Below are positions 24,010 through 31,763 of a stretch of 51,579 nucleotides of DNA, piece by piece. The stretch covers positions 1-51,579 of the IMG/VR virus record IMGVR_UViG_3300013102_000036. The stretch is one strand, 5' to 3'. Each line of letters starts with the position of its first letter. Position 1 is the stretch's first letter. Below the pieces are notes generated by a model. The model worked only from the letters and a program-made list of their open reading frames with translations, was not told where the DNA came from and made no database searches. The DNA comes from a virus. Made by a program: the position numbers and the translations under genes.

Positions 24010-24017
24010 AATATTTA

Positions 24018-24313
24018 GAACGTAGAGGAGAGGCAGAGAGCGATCCAATTAAGAAGGCTAGGCAGATAGCATTTTTAAAGGAATATAAAGGAGTTAAACA
24101 CGGTGGAGAAAGGTCAACACGACCAGTGGTCGCCTTGAAGGATATAGCAGATACAATTGGAGAGTCTGAGCGTACCGTGCAGAGATTAAATAAACTAAAC
24201 GATCTCATTCCACAAATTCAGAAACTCGTATCAAGTAAAAAACTCAGCGTACGTGCTGCTGAACAATTAGCATTCTAACGGTGAAAGAACAGAGGGCAGC
24301 GTGGCATAGGTAA
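24018..24313 (+). pseudogene. ParB-like gene remnant A
   Basis: The frame from 24018 to 24278 reads ERRGEAESDPIKKARQIAFL ... DIADTIGESERTVQRLNKLN ... KLSVRAAEQLAF, the central HTH part of phage/plasmid ParB-like proteins. It lacks a start and the N-terminal ParB domain. A one-base frameshift at about 24276 moves the continuation (TVKEQRAAWHR) to another frame, stopping at 24313. A dead gene. Confidence 0.75.
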
Positions 24314-24548
24314 TGTTAATCCCATGAAGATGGCTAAGTGTATTGTAGAATTGGAGAGGATTTATGGGATTCGAAATGGAGGGGATAGAAAATCAGATGA
24401 GCATAATGATAATCTGAAAACTCAATCTGATTTATCCAATGAGATTGGTATTAGCCAACAACAGTTATTAAGGTACAAACAACTTCTCAAACTTGTTCCT
24501 GATATTCAAGGTTTAGTTGAACATGACAAAGTTAAACCGACTGCTTAA
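24285..24548 (+). pseudogene. ParB-like gene remnant B
   Basis: KNRGQRGIGNVNPMKMAKCI ... GIRNGGDRK ... LSNEIGISQQQLLRYKQLLK ... is the same central region of a second ParB-family protein, again without the N-terminal domain and cut after VKPTA. It overlaps remnant A in another frame. Two remnants in tandem show that this segment has lost most of two partition- or regulator-type genes. A short protein from ATG 24324 (74 aa) is still possible. Confidence 0.7.
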
Positions 24549-24573
24549 TGTGGTTTCAACCCACAGCGTCAAG

Positions 24574-24637
24574 TGACAACCAGTTTAGTTAGTGCTGAAA
24601 AAATAGGGAGTCACCTTAACTTATAATCTGGTTGTCA
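24574..24637. repeat. 10-bp inverted repeat at the recombinase 3' end
   Basis: TGACAACCAG (24574-24583) is perfectly inverted as CTGGTTGTCA (24628-24637) and spans the stop codon of the recombinase. It could be a recombination site or a transcript-end structure. Confidence 0.55.
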
Positions 24638-25689
24638 TTATTCACGACTTCCAATTCCCCACTCATAAATTCAGCACGTTTCTTCATACTCAACAATGTT
24701 CCAATATCCTGCTCAGATATCAATTGTACCAGTTGTTCTTTAGTCAACGTATCAAATACTCCACAATCAATCTTATTCCCTATCCGCATACTGATCATAT
24801 TAGACAAATCTTTATTAGCATGACGATAATGCTTGTTAGTTGTGTTGATATCAGAATGACCCAATTGTTGCTGTAATTCTTCAAGCGTACCAAAATATGA
24901 AGCAACATTTCTAAAACTATGGAATACAACATTTCTATCAGGATCAATTCCCATTTCTTCTCTAAGCCCATTCATCATATCCTGAATTGTTCTGGTGCTA
25001 AGATTGAAAATCTTATTCTGTTTATCCTGATCGAACCTCTTATAATAAGGCTGTTTCTTAATCTGGCATAGTTTATTGAACAATTCAACTTTAATTGATA
25101 TCTCATGGCGTTTGTTCCCCTTACCAATTACACTTACTTCATAATAGTCCAACGTTGGATTCTTCTTAATATCATCCCAAGTTAAGTCTAGGAGTGTTCC
25201 TTTTCTTAAACTCGTAGTATACGCCATTTCAATTAGAGCAGATTTTTCAATTCCCTTTTTTTGTGTCAGCACCAATTCACTCATTAACTCTGCTTCTTGG
25301 AAATATAGTTTGCCAGCAGTGTTTTCATTCTCAACTAAGTTCTCCAACGTTACAACTTTAGAATTAACATTGTAATCATTGATCTCAAGAAAGTTATACA
25401 AACTTGATATTGCAGCAATTTTATTATTAATTGTGCTATTCTCCAGATCGTAATCATTAATTAGATGATTACGGTAACGGACAACATCGGCGTTTCTAAT
25501 TTCCAAATCAGAGAGAGTGAGCGTATTTAATTCCTTACCTTTGTACCACATAAAGAACCTTCTTAATGAAGAGAGGTAATTATCGTATGTATATTTACTT
25601 TTAACAGAATGATTGCCTAGAAAGGTTTGAATATCTTCCCATACTGAACCAACTTGTAAACCAACTAAGTTATTTGCTACTGTTTCCAT
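24616..25689 (-). CDS. Second tyrosine recombinase
   Basis: 357 aa from ATG 25689 with ribosome site AAAGGAG. SAM-like core-binding domain (SVKSKYTYDNYLSSLRRFFM) and a catalytic domain with Arg in TTSLRKGTLLDLTW, HSFRNVASYFG (H-x-x-R), LGHSDINTTNKHYRH with the Tyr. Unlike the integrase at 14029 it lacks an AP2-like arm-binding domain, like XerCD-type or transposon-type recombinases. It may resolve genome multimers or drive local rearrangement; the decayed ParB genes sit directly at its 3' side. Confidence 0.9.
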   Translation of the reverse strand: METVANNLVGLQVGSVWEDIQTFLGNHSVKSKYTYDNYLSSLRRFFMWYKGKELNTLTLSDLEIRNADVVRYRNHLINDYDLENSTINNKIAAISSLYNFLEINDYNVNSKVVTLENLVENENTAGKLYFQEAELMSELVLTQKKGIEKSALIEMAYTTSLRKGTLLDLTWDDIKKNPTLDYYEVSVIGKGNKRHEISIKVELFNKLCQIKKQPYYKRFDQDKQNKIFNLSTRTIQDMMNGLREEMGIDPDRNVVFHSFRNVASYFGTLEELQQQLGHSDINTTNKHYRHANKDLSNMISMRIGNKIDCGVFDTLTKEQLVQLISEQDIGTLLSMKKRAEFMSGELEVVNNDNQIIS

Positions 25690-25717
25690 CTCCAAACACT
25701 CCTTTCAAGGTAGTTTT

Positions 25718-25746
25718 ATTCTAACACAATAGTTTTATAAAGTAAA
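25718..25746 (-). promoter_or_regulatory. Promoter of the second recombinase
   Basis: On the minus strand: -35 TTTACT (25741-25746), 17 bases, -10 TAGAAT (25718-25723). The -35 lies within a copy of the dispersed AT-rich motif. Confidence 0.6.
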
Positions 25747-25790
25747 TATAAATATATTAATTAATAATAAAACAGGATTTTCTCTTCTGA

Positions 25791-25809
25791 GTTGGACACC
25801 GTGTCCAAC
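25791..25809. promoter_or_regulatory. Perfect 19-base palindrome, operator candidate
   Basis: GTTGGACACCGTGTCCAAC is symmetric about one base. It lies between the divergent recombinase (25689, minus) and the gene at 26095 (plus). The rest of the 405-base gap holds a further GTTTAT/ATAAAC palindrome (25941-25955) and a promoter. Confidence 0.75.
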
Positions 25810-25968
25810 CCAATAATGCCGAATTACTCTCTCAATTTAAACGCCTATATATAGAAGAAACACATTTTAAAGAGCAACTAATTGTGCCATTTTAAGCTTT
25901 ATGTAAGCCATATATGGGTCAAAAATGAAACGCGGAAAGGGTTTATTAGATAAACATATATAAATGTC

Positions 25969-25997
25969 TTTACAAAAACTATTCCGTAATGTATATT
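25969..25997 (+). promoter_or_regulatory. Promoter for the gene at 26095
   Basis: TTTACA (25969-25974), 17 bases, TATATT (25992-25997). A copy of the AT-rich motif (25942-25966) lies just upstream. Confidence 0.7.
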
Positions 25998-26094
25998 AAG
26001 AGTACCAAGTGAATTAATTTCTTGGAATACTAATAAAGAAGAGGAAGGAGAAAATCACAGATTCATGCTTTAGCAAATAAATAGGAGGAGTTCT

Positions 26095-27108
26095 TTGAGA
26101 ATAGAAAACTTACATGTTGGGTTAACAGGAAAGAGCTATAGGCACATGTGCAAAATTTTAGATGAGGCGGTTAAGGATGGAGGAGGAGCTAAAGATTCAC
26201 AAATAAAGAGATGGGCTTGTTACTTTGAACATGAGAAGCAAGGTAATAAGTGGATCATAACAAAGGTATATGAGACTCCAAAGCCACTACCTCAACGTGG
26301 AGGAGATAGAAACGTAATTACTTACATAGATACAATCAAAAAATTACTTATGGAATTACTCCTAAGAGCAGACACCGAATCAGTTAACTTCGGAAAAAAT
26401 AGATTACTTAATGTACTCAACATGGTCAACTCAAACTATAGAGAGTGTAGCAGATATGTGCCTAACCTAAGCCAGTATACAGGGATTGAACAACTAGATA
26501 TACACGAATTTTATAACAGCGCAAATAGTACGTTGAAAAGCAACTTAGAAAAGGCTCTAAATCAACTAAAGGACAGCAAACATATATATTACAGCCAACT
26601 GTTGATGGTTAGTAAGGATGGAAAGGTTCGTGCGGCAGACTATGACGAATGCAAGATTATTGTTAAGGCACAAGGAGAGATACTGGATAAATTGGGATTT
26701 GCACATAGAGGCATCGCTGTAATTCGTGGTCAATATGAAAAATACACATACATGGTTAATGAACTGTTGTCTGAAAGAGCAGGAATTAAGTATACATATG
26801 AGGCTTATAACATCATCTTGAACAGAGAAAGGTTGGAACGAGATTTCATTAAATTACAAAAAGAGGAGCGACTTGAACATGAGTCAGATTTGAATAATTC
26901 AATTCAAGATAGAATAACAGTCAACATTAACAACAGACACATTAACGCATTCAATAAAGATAATGACTGGTTTGAGGTGCTGAGTTTCAGAGAGAGCAGA
27001 CGAATCACAGAACAGTATGTAGCTGATCAGATGAGACTGTTAGATATATTAATTAACTCAAATCATGCAGACATATACGCGGATGTAAAGAAAATTGATC
27101 TTTTATAA
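26095..27108 (+). CDS. Unknown protein, possible DNA-binding or replication protein
   Basis: A 337-aa protein starting at TTG behind AGGAGGAG. The first ~60 residues (GLTGKSYRHMCKILDEAVKD ... SQIKRWACYFEHEKQGNKWI) have the look of a winged-helix-like domain I associate with uncharacterised Firmicutes phage and plasmid proteins. The rest is helical and Asn/Lys-rich with no enzymatic motif. Its position after a promoter/operator region and before the RNA polymerase would suit a replication initiator or an early regulator. That is inference. Confidence 0.75.
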   Translation: MRIENLHVGLTGKSYRHMCKILDEAVKDGGGAKDSQIKRWACYFEHEKQGNKWIITKVYETPKPLPQRGGDRNVITYIDTIKKLLMELLLRADTESVNFGKNRLLNVLNMVNSNYRECSRYVPNLSQYTGIEQLDIHEFYNSANSTLKSNLEKALNQLKDSKHIYYSQLLMVSKDGKVRAADYDECKIIVKAQGEILDKLGFAHRGIAVIRGQYEKYTYMVNELLSERAGIKYTYEAYNIILNRERLERDFIKLQKEERLEHESDLNNSIQDRITVNINNRHINAFNKDNDWFEVLSFRESRRITEQYVADQMRLLDILINSNHADIYADVKKIDLL

Positions 27109-27123
27109 TAAACATATACAAAG

Positions 27124-27196
27124 AAAGTTGGACGTTTGTGATTCATATATTTAAAGATACATATATATAAATAATCTCAAACGTCCAACTTTTATA
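27124..27196 (+). terminator. Terminator with a 15-bp stem and large loop
   Basis: AAAGTTGGACGTTTG (27124-27138) is perfectly complementary to 27178-27192, with an AT-rich loop of 39 bases and T-rich 3' end. It ends the transcript of the gene at 26095. Confidence 0.8.
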
Positions 27197-27237
27197 ATCA
27201 TCCAATTAATACATGTACAAGAAATCATTAATGAGCC

Positions 27238-27510
27238 GTGAGGGTGAATTGCCGCAGGCAAGAGGGTGGTGCGGCAGGTCGGACATTTTGACAGAACCGC
27301 ATAGCGGGGATGGAAACATGATCCGAGTTGGTATTAGCACCCTGCACTTGAACTTGAGTATGAATAACATCTAAGTGCAAAGAATAAGTGCACGTCATAA
27401 AACTTGCAAAAGGCGCAAGTAGTATTCCGTAGTCGGTTCCCGCCTTCGTTAAGGTTCAAATTCTTACTTCAAGGAATAAGGTCAAGAAATAAAAACAAAA
27501 GCGCTTGAAC
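27238..27510 (+). ncRNA. Candidate structured RNA upstream of the RNA polymerase gene
   Basis: A gene-free stretch. A closing helix GTG-AGGGTG (27238-27246) with CACCCT-G-CAC (27338-27347) encloses TGCCGCA/TGCGGCA (27250-27256, 27270-27276), TCGGA/TCCGA (27279-27283, 27322-27326) and CCGC/GCGG (27297-27307), a multibranch fold. TGCACTT (27343-27349) can instead pair with either of two AAGTGCA copies (27373, 27386), giving a switch. ACTTGC/GCAAGT (27402-27420), CCTT/AAGG (27443-27454) and GTTCAA/TTGAAC (27454-27510) follow. The rest of 27511-27698 shows only an AT-rich motif copy. Confidence 0.55.
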
Positions 27511-27698
27511 ATGAGAGTATGTTACATTGTTTGATTAGATATATATCTTGATATCAATTCTAAGGCTCAATTCATTACAATACTCTTTATAATTTCGATG
27601 TCACTATATGAGGTAGGGGAATTGTTAGGGGGTGTGTGCAATATTATTATTTAATTGATAAATATAATAAAATATAGATTAAAACGGAGGGCATATTA

Positions 27699-30485
27699 TT
27701 GGCAAAACAATTAAATAACAAAAGCTATATTTTTAAAATTAGTTCAACTCGTTTGCGGAAAAGTAAGTGGAATTTATCCATGACTACTGAAGAAGCTAGA
27801 GAGAATAAAGAATTAGTGAGTTTACTAGACAGTTCCACTCTAAGATATTTACGTCAAATTTCTAATAATCTAGCCGAAGAAAAAAGAATTGCTGCAATTA
27901 AGAAGTTGAAAATAGACATCAATATGCTACGAAGAAAGAAAACATCTCAAGGAAATAGAGAAGCTATCTCCACAAAAAGTAACGAACTGAGAGAGCTAAT
28001 GTTTATGGAACATTATGTATGTGTGGTTATAGACAGAAATTCAGACTTCGATAGAATGAATACTGAGAAAGGATTTTATATTAATAATAGGAAATATAAA
28101 AGATTCTTAGCCACTCCCGGAGGTGCAAAGAATAGCACCGTTATCTATGTTAGTGAAGATGTATATCCACAATTGGTGGAGAGAACCGATAACGGGCGAA
28201 ATAAGAAGAAGGAGATCGTTCCAGCCAAACTAGAAGCATACAAATCTTTAACTTGTAGTGTAAGTACCTCTGTGCCAAACCCAAAGAGGATATTAGTTGT
28301 AGATGATGTGAATACAGATTTCTTTGCAAATGTTGTTGAGGTTGACGATAGAATAGATGGAGAACCAGAAGTGCAAGAAAAAAAGAACTACCCAATACAT
28401 ATGAACGCAAGTGATGGAAATGGTTTAATATCTCCTAGTTTAAGCAGAGATTGGACAAGATGTTTGGGGGAGGATGAGAATGGGGGAGGATTTTGTGTAA
28501 GAAATCCATTCTGCAAAGGAATGCTTTTCGTTTTTGATTTCCATAAATTCGCATCTGAGATTGCAAATAAAAATTATATAGTTACAGACGTTTGGAATGA
28601 AGAGGTTGATATTCGTAAAGTTGATGTTATTCTAACTACATCAATGCTTAAGTTGTGGAAATCCTATAAAAATATAAAAGACTATACAGACAATTGTGAG
28701 AAATATGGGTATAGCTTTAGCGTAACAAAAATTATTCCCGAAGTCTTAGAAAACGAAGCCAATACAAATTATCAATTCTTACAGTCTCTTGAGTTGAGTG
28801 ATGAAGACATTAGTGAACTAGTTGAACCGACTGTTACAGAAATAAAGGAGGTTTTAGGGGGAGACTATAGAAAATCTATACTTTTTTTAAACGGTTTCAA
28901 AATGAAAGAGGATGAGTTTCAATATAATAATAATGATATAACGAAAGCATTAAAAGTTGATAAGAGAGTTATAAATGATCCTTTTATTCGTAAACATATA
29001 CACAAGATGTTAATGAAGAGAATAAGAGAAGCGAAAACAGGAGTGTTAAAGGTCAGAGGTAATTTTAGCATTATATCTGGAGACCCCTTCCTATTGTGTC
29101 AGTCTATATTTAAATTAAAGGACAAAACTGGTCTTCTTGGGAGTGATGAATTCTATTCAAATTACTGGAATGAGAGAGGAGTCAAGAGAGTAGCATGTTT
29201 CAGAGCACCTATGACCTGTCACAACAATATTAAAGTGTTGGATTTAAAGAATAGCGACAATATGGCTTATTGGTATAAACATATGAAATGTGTAACCATT
29301 TTAAATGGATGGGATACCACGACACATGCTCTAAACGGCGCAGACATGGATGGGGATGCTGTTCTAACAACTGATAACAAAGTGCTTATTAAGTCAATTC
29401 AAGGATTAGATGCAATAGTGTGTTTGCAGAAGTCAGCAGATCCAATAATTCCAACAGAGGAAGACTTAATACAGGCCAATAAGAACAGTTTTGGAGATGA
29501 AATAGGGTCAGTTACTAATAGGATTACAAACATGTTTGAAGTTCAAGCTAATTATGAAAAAGGAAGTGAAGAATATGAAGTAATAAACTATCGAATAAAA
29601 TGCGGACAGAATTATCAGCAGAATGCAATTGATAAGACTAAAGGCATTGAAAGCAAGCCCATGCCGAAGGAATGGTATGACTATAATCATGTAAAACCAC
29701 CCATGGACAAAGAAAAGAAATATATCGTTGAAACAGATGAACAACGTAAGAAAAGAGAGTTTAATCTTGCGATTCTAGCCAATAAAAAACCTTATTTCTT
29801 CATTTACAATGATGATCCAGAGACTAAAAAGGCATATCTTAAATACATAAAGGACTGTAACGATAACTGTTTGCAGAAATTCGGCTTAGAAATCTCTGAA
29901 TTGAAATACGGAAGAACCGAGAATGAAACTAATTTCTTAAACTCATATTATAAAAAGATGCCTGTTTCTGTCTCTAATTCTGTTATGAATCGTATCTGCC
30001 GTAAAATTGAAGACAGGTTTAAAGATATTTCAGAGAATATAAAGGATATTGAATTTGATCATACAATTTTAATCACTGATATGAAATATTCTAAAGCCAG
30101 ATATAAGGAAATAGAAGATTTGTATAAAAAGCATAACTTAGAAATGCAACAATACTCTCAAAAGAGCAGTAGAACCAAGGAGGATCAAGAAGATAAAACG
30201 AGTAATCGTGAGGATTTCGTGAGTAGGTTCAAAGATGAGGCTGAAGCAATTGTTAGTAATTCTGAAGAATTGACTAATATAATTGTAGAAATTTGCTATA
30301 ACGAATCAAAGAGAGACAAGAGCAAACAGTTTGCTTGGGACATATGTGGTGAACAGATGATTTTGAATTTGTTAGATAAAAATAATAATAAAATTAGATA
30401 TCCTGTTAAAGATGATTGTGGAGATATTGAAATGGGTGGCTTTAGATTCAAAATGCTAGAAGAATATGTAGAGGTGGATAGATAA
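27699..30485 (+). CDS. Single-chain RNA polymerase homologue (double-psi beta-barrel, YonO-like)
   Basis: A 928-aa protein from TTG behind CGGAGGG. LNGADMDGDAV places D549, D551 and D553 in the universal DxDGD magnesium-binding motif of RNA polymerase beta' subunits and of RdRP/YonO-type enzymes. Further family-like marks are FCVRNPFCKGML (R268, K273; compare the R..KG of barrel 1) and GNFSIISGDPFLL near residue 455 (compare NP..PGD in cellular RdRPs). The length is close to that of SP-beta YonO (about 900 aa, from memory), a DNA-dependent single-chain polymerase for late genes. Its neighbour is a zinc-ribbon protein, then the late operon. Template (DNA or RNA) and promoter are not known from sequence. 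Confidence 0.85.
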   Translation: MAKQLNNKSYIFKISSTRLRKSKWNLSMTTEEARENKELVSLLDSSTLRYLRQISNNLAEEKRIAAIKKLKIDINMLRRKKTSQGNREAISTKSNELRELMFMEHYVCVVIDRNSDFDRMNTEKGFYINNRKYKRFLATPGGAKNSTVIYVSEDVYPQLVERTDNGRNKKKEIVPAKLEAYKSLTCSVSTSVPNPKRILVVDDVNTDFFANVVEVDDRIDGEPEVQEKKNYPIHMNASDGNGLISPSLSRDWTRCLGEDENGGGFCVRNPFCKGMLFVFDFHKFASEIANKNYIVTDVWNEEVDIRKVDVILTTSMLKLWKSYKNIKDYTDNCEKYGYSFSVTKIIPEVLENEANTNYQFLQSLELSDEDISELVEPTVTEIKEVLGGDYRKSILFLNGFKMKEDEFQYNNNDITKALKVDKRVINDPFIRKHIHKMLMKRIREAKTGVLKVRGNFSIISGDPFLLCQSIFKLKDKTGLLGSDEFYSNYWNERGVKRVACFRAPMTCHNNIKVLDLKNSDNMAYWYKHMKCVTILNGWDTTTHALNGADMDGDAVLTTDNKVLIKSIQGLDAIVCLQKSADPIIPTEEDLIQANKNSFGDEIGSVTNRITNMFEVQANYEKGSEEYEVINYRIKCGQNYQQNAIDKTKGIESKPMPKEWYDYNHVKPPMDKEKKYIVETDEQRKKREFNLAILANKKPYFFIYNDDPETKKAYLKYIKDCNDNCLQKFGLEISELKYGRTENETNFLNSYYKKMPVSVSNSVMNRICRKIEDRFKDISENIKDIEFDHTILITDMKYSKARYKEIEDLYKKHNLEMQQYSQKSSRTKEDQEDKTSNREDFVSRFKDEAEAIVSNSEELTNIIVEICYNESKRDKSKQFAWDICGEQMILNLLDKNNNKIRYPVKDDCGDIEMGGFRFKMLEEYVEVDR

Positions 30486-31265
30486 ATGAAAATGATTCTT
30501 AATGAAAGAAAGTATATTGAAGATGTATTAAAGAGTAGTGATGTGAATAAAAATAAGTCAAAAGACCTTGCGCTATTAATAAAGTATTACTATCTCCAAG
30601 GGAAAGATAAGGGTGAAGTCAGACAGTCTGTAGAGCATTATATGATAAAGCACTATCCAAAGTACAATCCTGTTTTATGGGATAGCCACATTACAAAACT
30701 TGTTGATGCTGGTAAAAGAGTGAAGAAAAGAAAAAATGGAGATACTATTATAAAAGAATTAGTAGAGATCGATGAAATTTGTATCACTAAAGCTGAAATC
30801 AATAAAATTAAAGCTCTTCGTAAATTAACGCTGAAGAAACTTGCATTCGGATTGTTGGTGTACTCTAAGATACATAATCAATTAGGTAAAAATAATACAT
30901 ATTGGGTTAATAGTGAGTTGAAGGATATCCTTTCTGATTGTAAAATTGCAGTAGATAGAAAGAAACAAAGATTAATGATTCATGAATTGATCAACTTAGG
31001 ATATCTCACGCCTTCAAATAAAGTAAATGACTCTAGAACAAAAGTGAATTTCGCTAATGAAGATGGTGAGATAGTTATGACTATTAGTGATTTCGATTAT
31101 TTCATCTATGATTATTTAAAAATTTTGGGTCAAAGAGTGAAAATATGCAAAACAATTACATGCGATCAAAGATTTATTGCAAAAGAGAACGGATCTTTAT
31201 ACTGTAATAAATGCAAAAACAGAAGAAATAAAGCTTATATTGATAAAAATAATGATAAAAGTTAA
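30486..31265 (+). CDS. Zinc-ribbon protein cotranscribed with the RNA polymerase homologue
   Basis: A 259-aa basic protein whose ATG follows the polymerase stop directly, with ribosome site GAGGTGG in the polymerase 3' end. Residues ~1-210 are helical with a winged-helix-like part (RQRLMIHELINLGYLTPSNK); the C-terminus has C-x4-C (CKTITC) and CNKC, one zinc ribbon, then a basic tail. The close coupling suggests a partner of the polymerase, for example a promoter-recognition or processivity factor. That is inference. Confidence 0.8.
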   Translation: MKMILNERKYIEDVLKSSDVNKNKSKDLALLIKYYYLQGKDKGEVRQSVEHYMIKHYPKYNPVLWDSHITKLVDAGKRVKKRKNGDTIIKELVEIDEICITKAEINKIKALRKLTLKKLAFGLLVYSKIHNQLGKNNTYWVNSELKDILSDCKIAVDRKKQRLMIHELINLGYLTPSNKVNDSRTKVNFANEDGEIVMTISDFDYFIYDYLKILGQRVKICKTITCDQRFIAKENGSLYCNKCKNRRNKAYIDKNNDKS

Positions 31266-31293
31266 TAAATTGTAAATGTGAAAGTGCCTCAAA

Positions 31294-31568
31294 CCCTTGC
31301 CCAGCAAGGGATACAGCGTTTTTGTATAGTTTTACTATAGTGGTATAGGGATAGGGAGTATTACTCTCCCTTTTGCTCCCTGCCTATACCACTATTTATT
31401 TAATTTTTACGCCTTGATATTGACGAGTCGTGATGATTCCACGGAATACCTAAAGCCATTGCTTAAAGGTATTTGTCCTTAATTGGGGCATGTCAAGGAT
31501 GTTGTGGGGGTGCATTGCACCCTCCATTTATATTATTTTAGTTCAAGAGTATGCCCATGCTCTTTTTC
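31294..31568 (+). other. Hairpin-rich gene-free stretch before the terminase genes
   Basis: Perfect or near-perfect stems: CCCTTGC/GCAAGGG (31294-31310); 13-bp ATAGTGGTATAGG (31337-31349) with 31383-31395, enclosing AGGGAG with two possible CTCCCT partners; AATACCT/AGGTATT (31445-31473); GGGTG/CACCC (31508-31522); and AAGAGTATG/CATGCTCTT plus T run (31545-31568), a terminator. The location just before the small terminase gene is where cos or pac sites usually lie. Confidence 0.6.
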
Positions 31569-31643
31569 TATATTGCAATTTCAGTTTTAATGATTATTAT
31601 GTGATTGCTACTTCAGTAAAATGAATTAATAATCACATATAAA

Positions 31644-31736
31644 TCCCCTAACTTGAACCCAATTGTGGTTTTTCTGCGATTGGGTTACTTTTTTATGCTT
31701 ATATTTTTAGATAGGGGAATCTGGGCATAAAAAAGT
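31644..31736 (+). promoter_or_regulatory. Predicted pseudoknot leader of the late operon
   Basis: TCCCCTA (31644-31650) pairs with TAGGGGA (31712-31718). AACCCAAT (31656-31663) pairs with ATTGGGTT (31679-31686), followed by ACTTTTTT as a terminator. ACTTTTTTATGC (31687-31698) pairs perfectly with GCATAAAAAAGT (31725-31736). The first and third helices cross, making a pseudoknot, and the third would hide the terminator's U tract. Just upstream TGATTATTA/TAATAATCA competes with ATGTGATT/AATCACAT. Confidence 0.55.
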
Positions 31737-31763
31737 AAAGATAAAAACAGAGGTGGAAATGAA

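Larger units (their letters stand above)
23195..24017. other. AT-rich gene-free stretch, possible origin or partition region
   Basis: No credible ORF in over 800 bases. It holds an inverted and a direct copy of the AT-rich motif (23261 and 23361), a perfect 12-bp hairpin CTACCTGCTACA / TGTAGCAGGTAG (23603-23638), a DnaA-box-like TTATCCACT near 23735, pyrimidine-rich repeats (TTCCACCTCAAAA, TTTTCACCTCAAA) and a cluster of TGTATCGT elements. An origin or ParB site is plausible but unproven. Confidence 0.45.

Noticed and set aside
27235-27290. T-box or group II intron domain
   Set aside because: GAGGGTGGTGCGGC looks like the T-box AGGGTGG core, but the conserved ACCGCG continuation, specifier hairpin and terminator/antiterminator order are absent; no intron domain V or reverse transcriptase is present.
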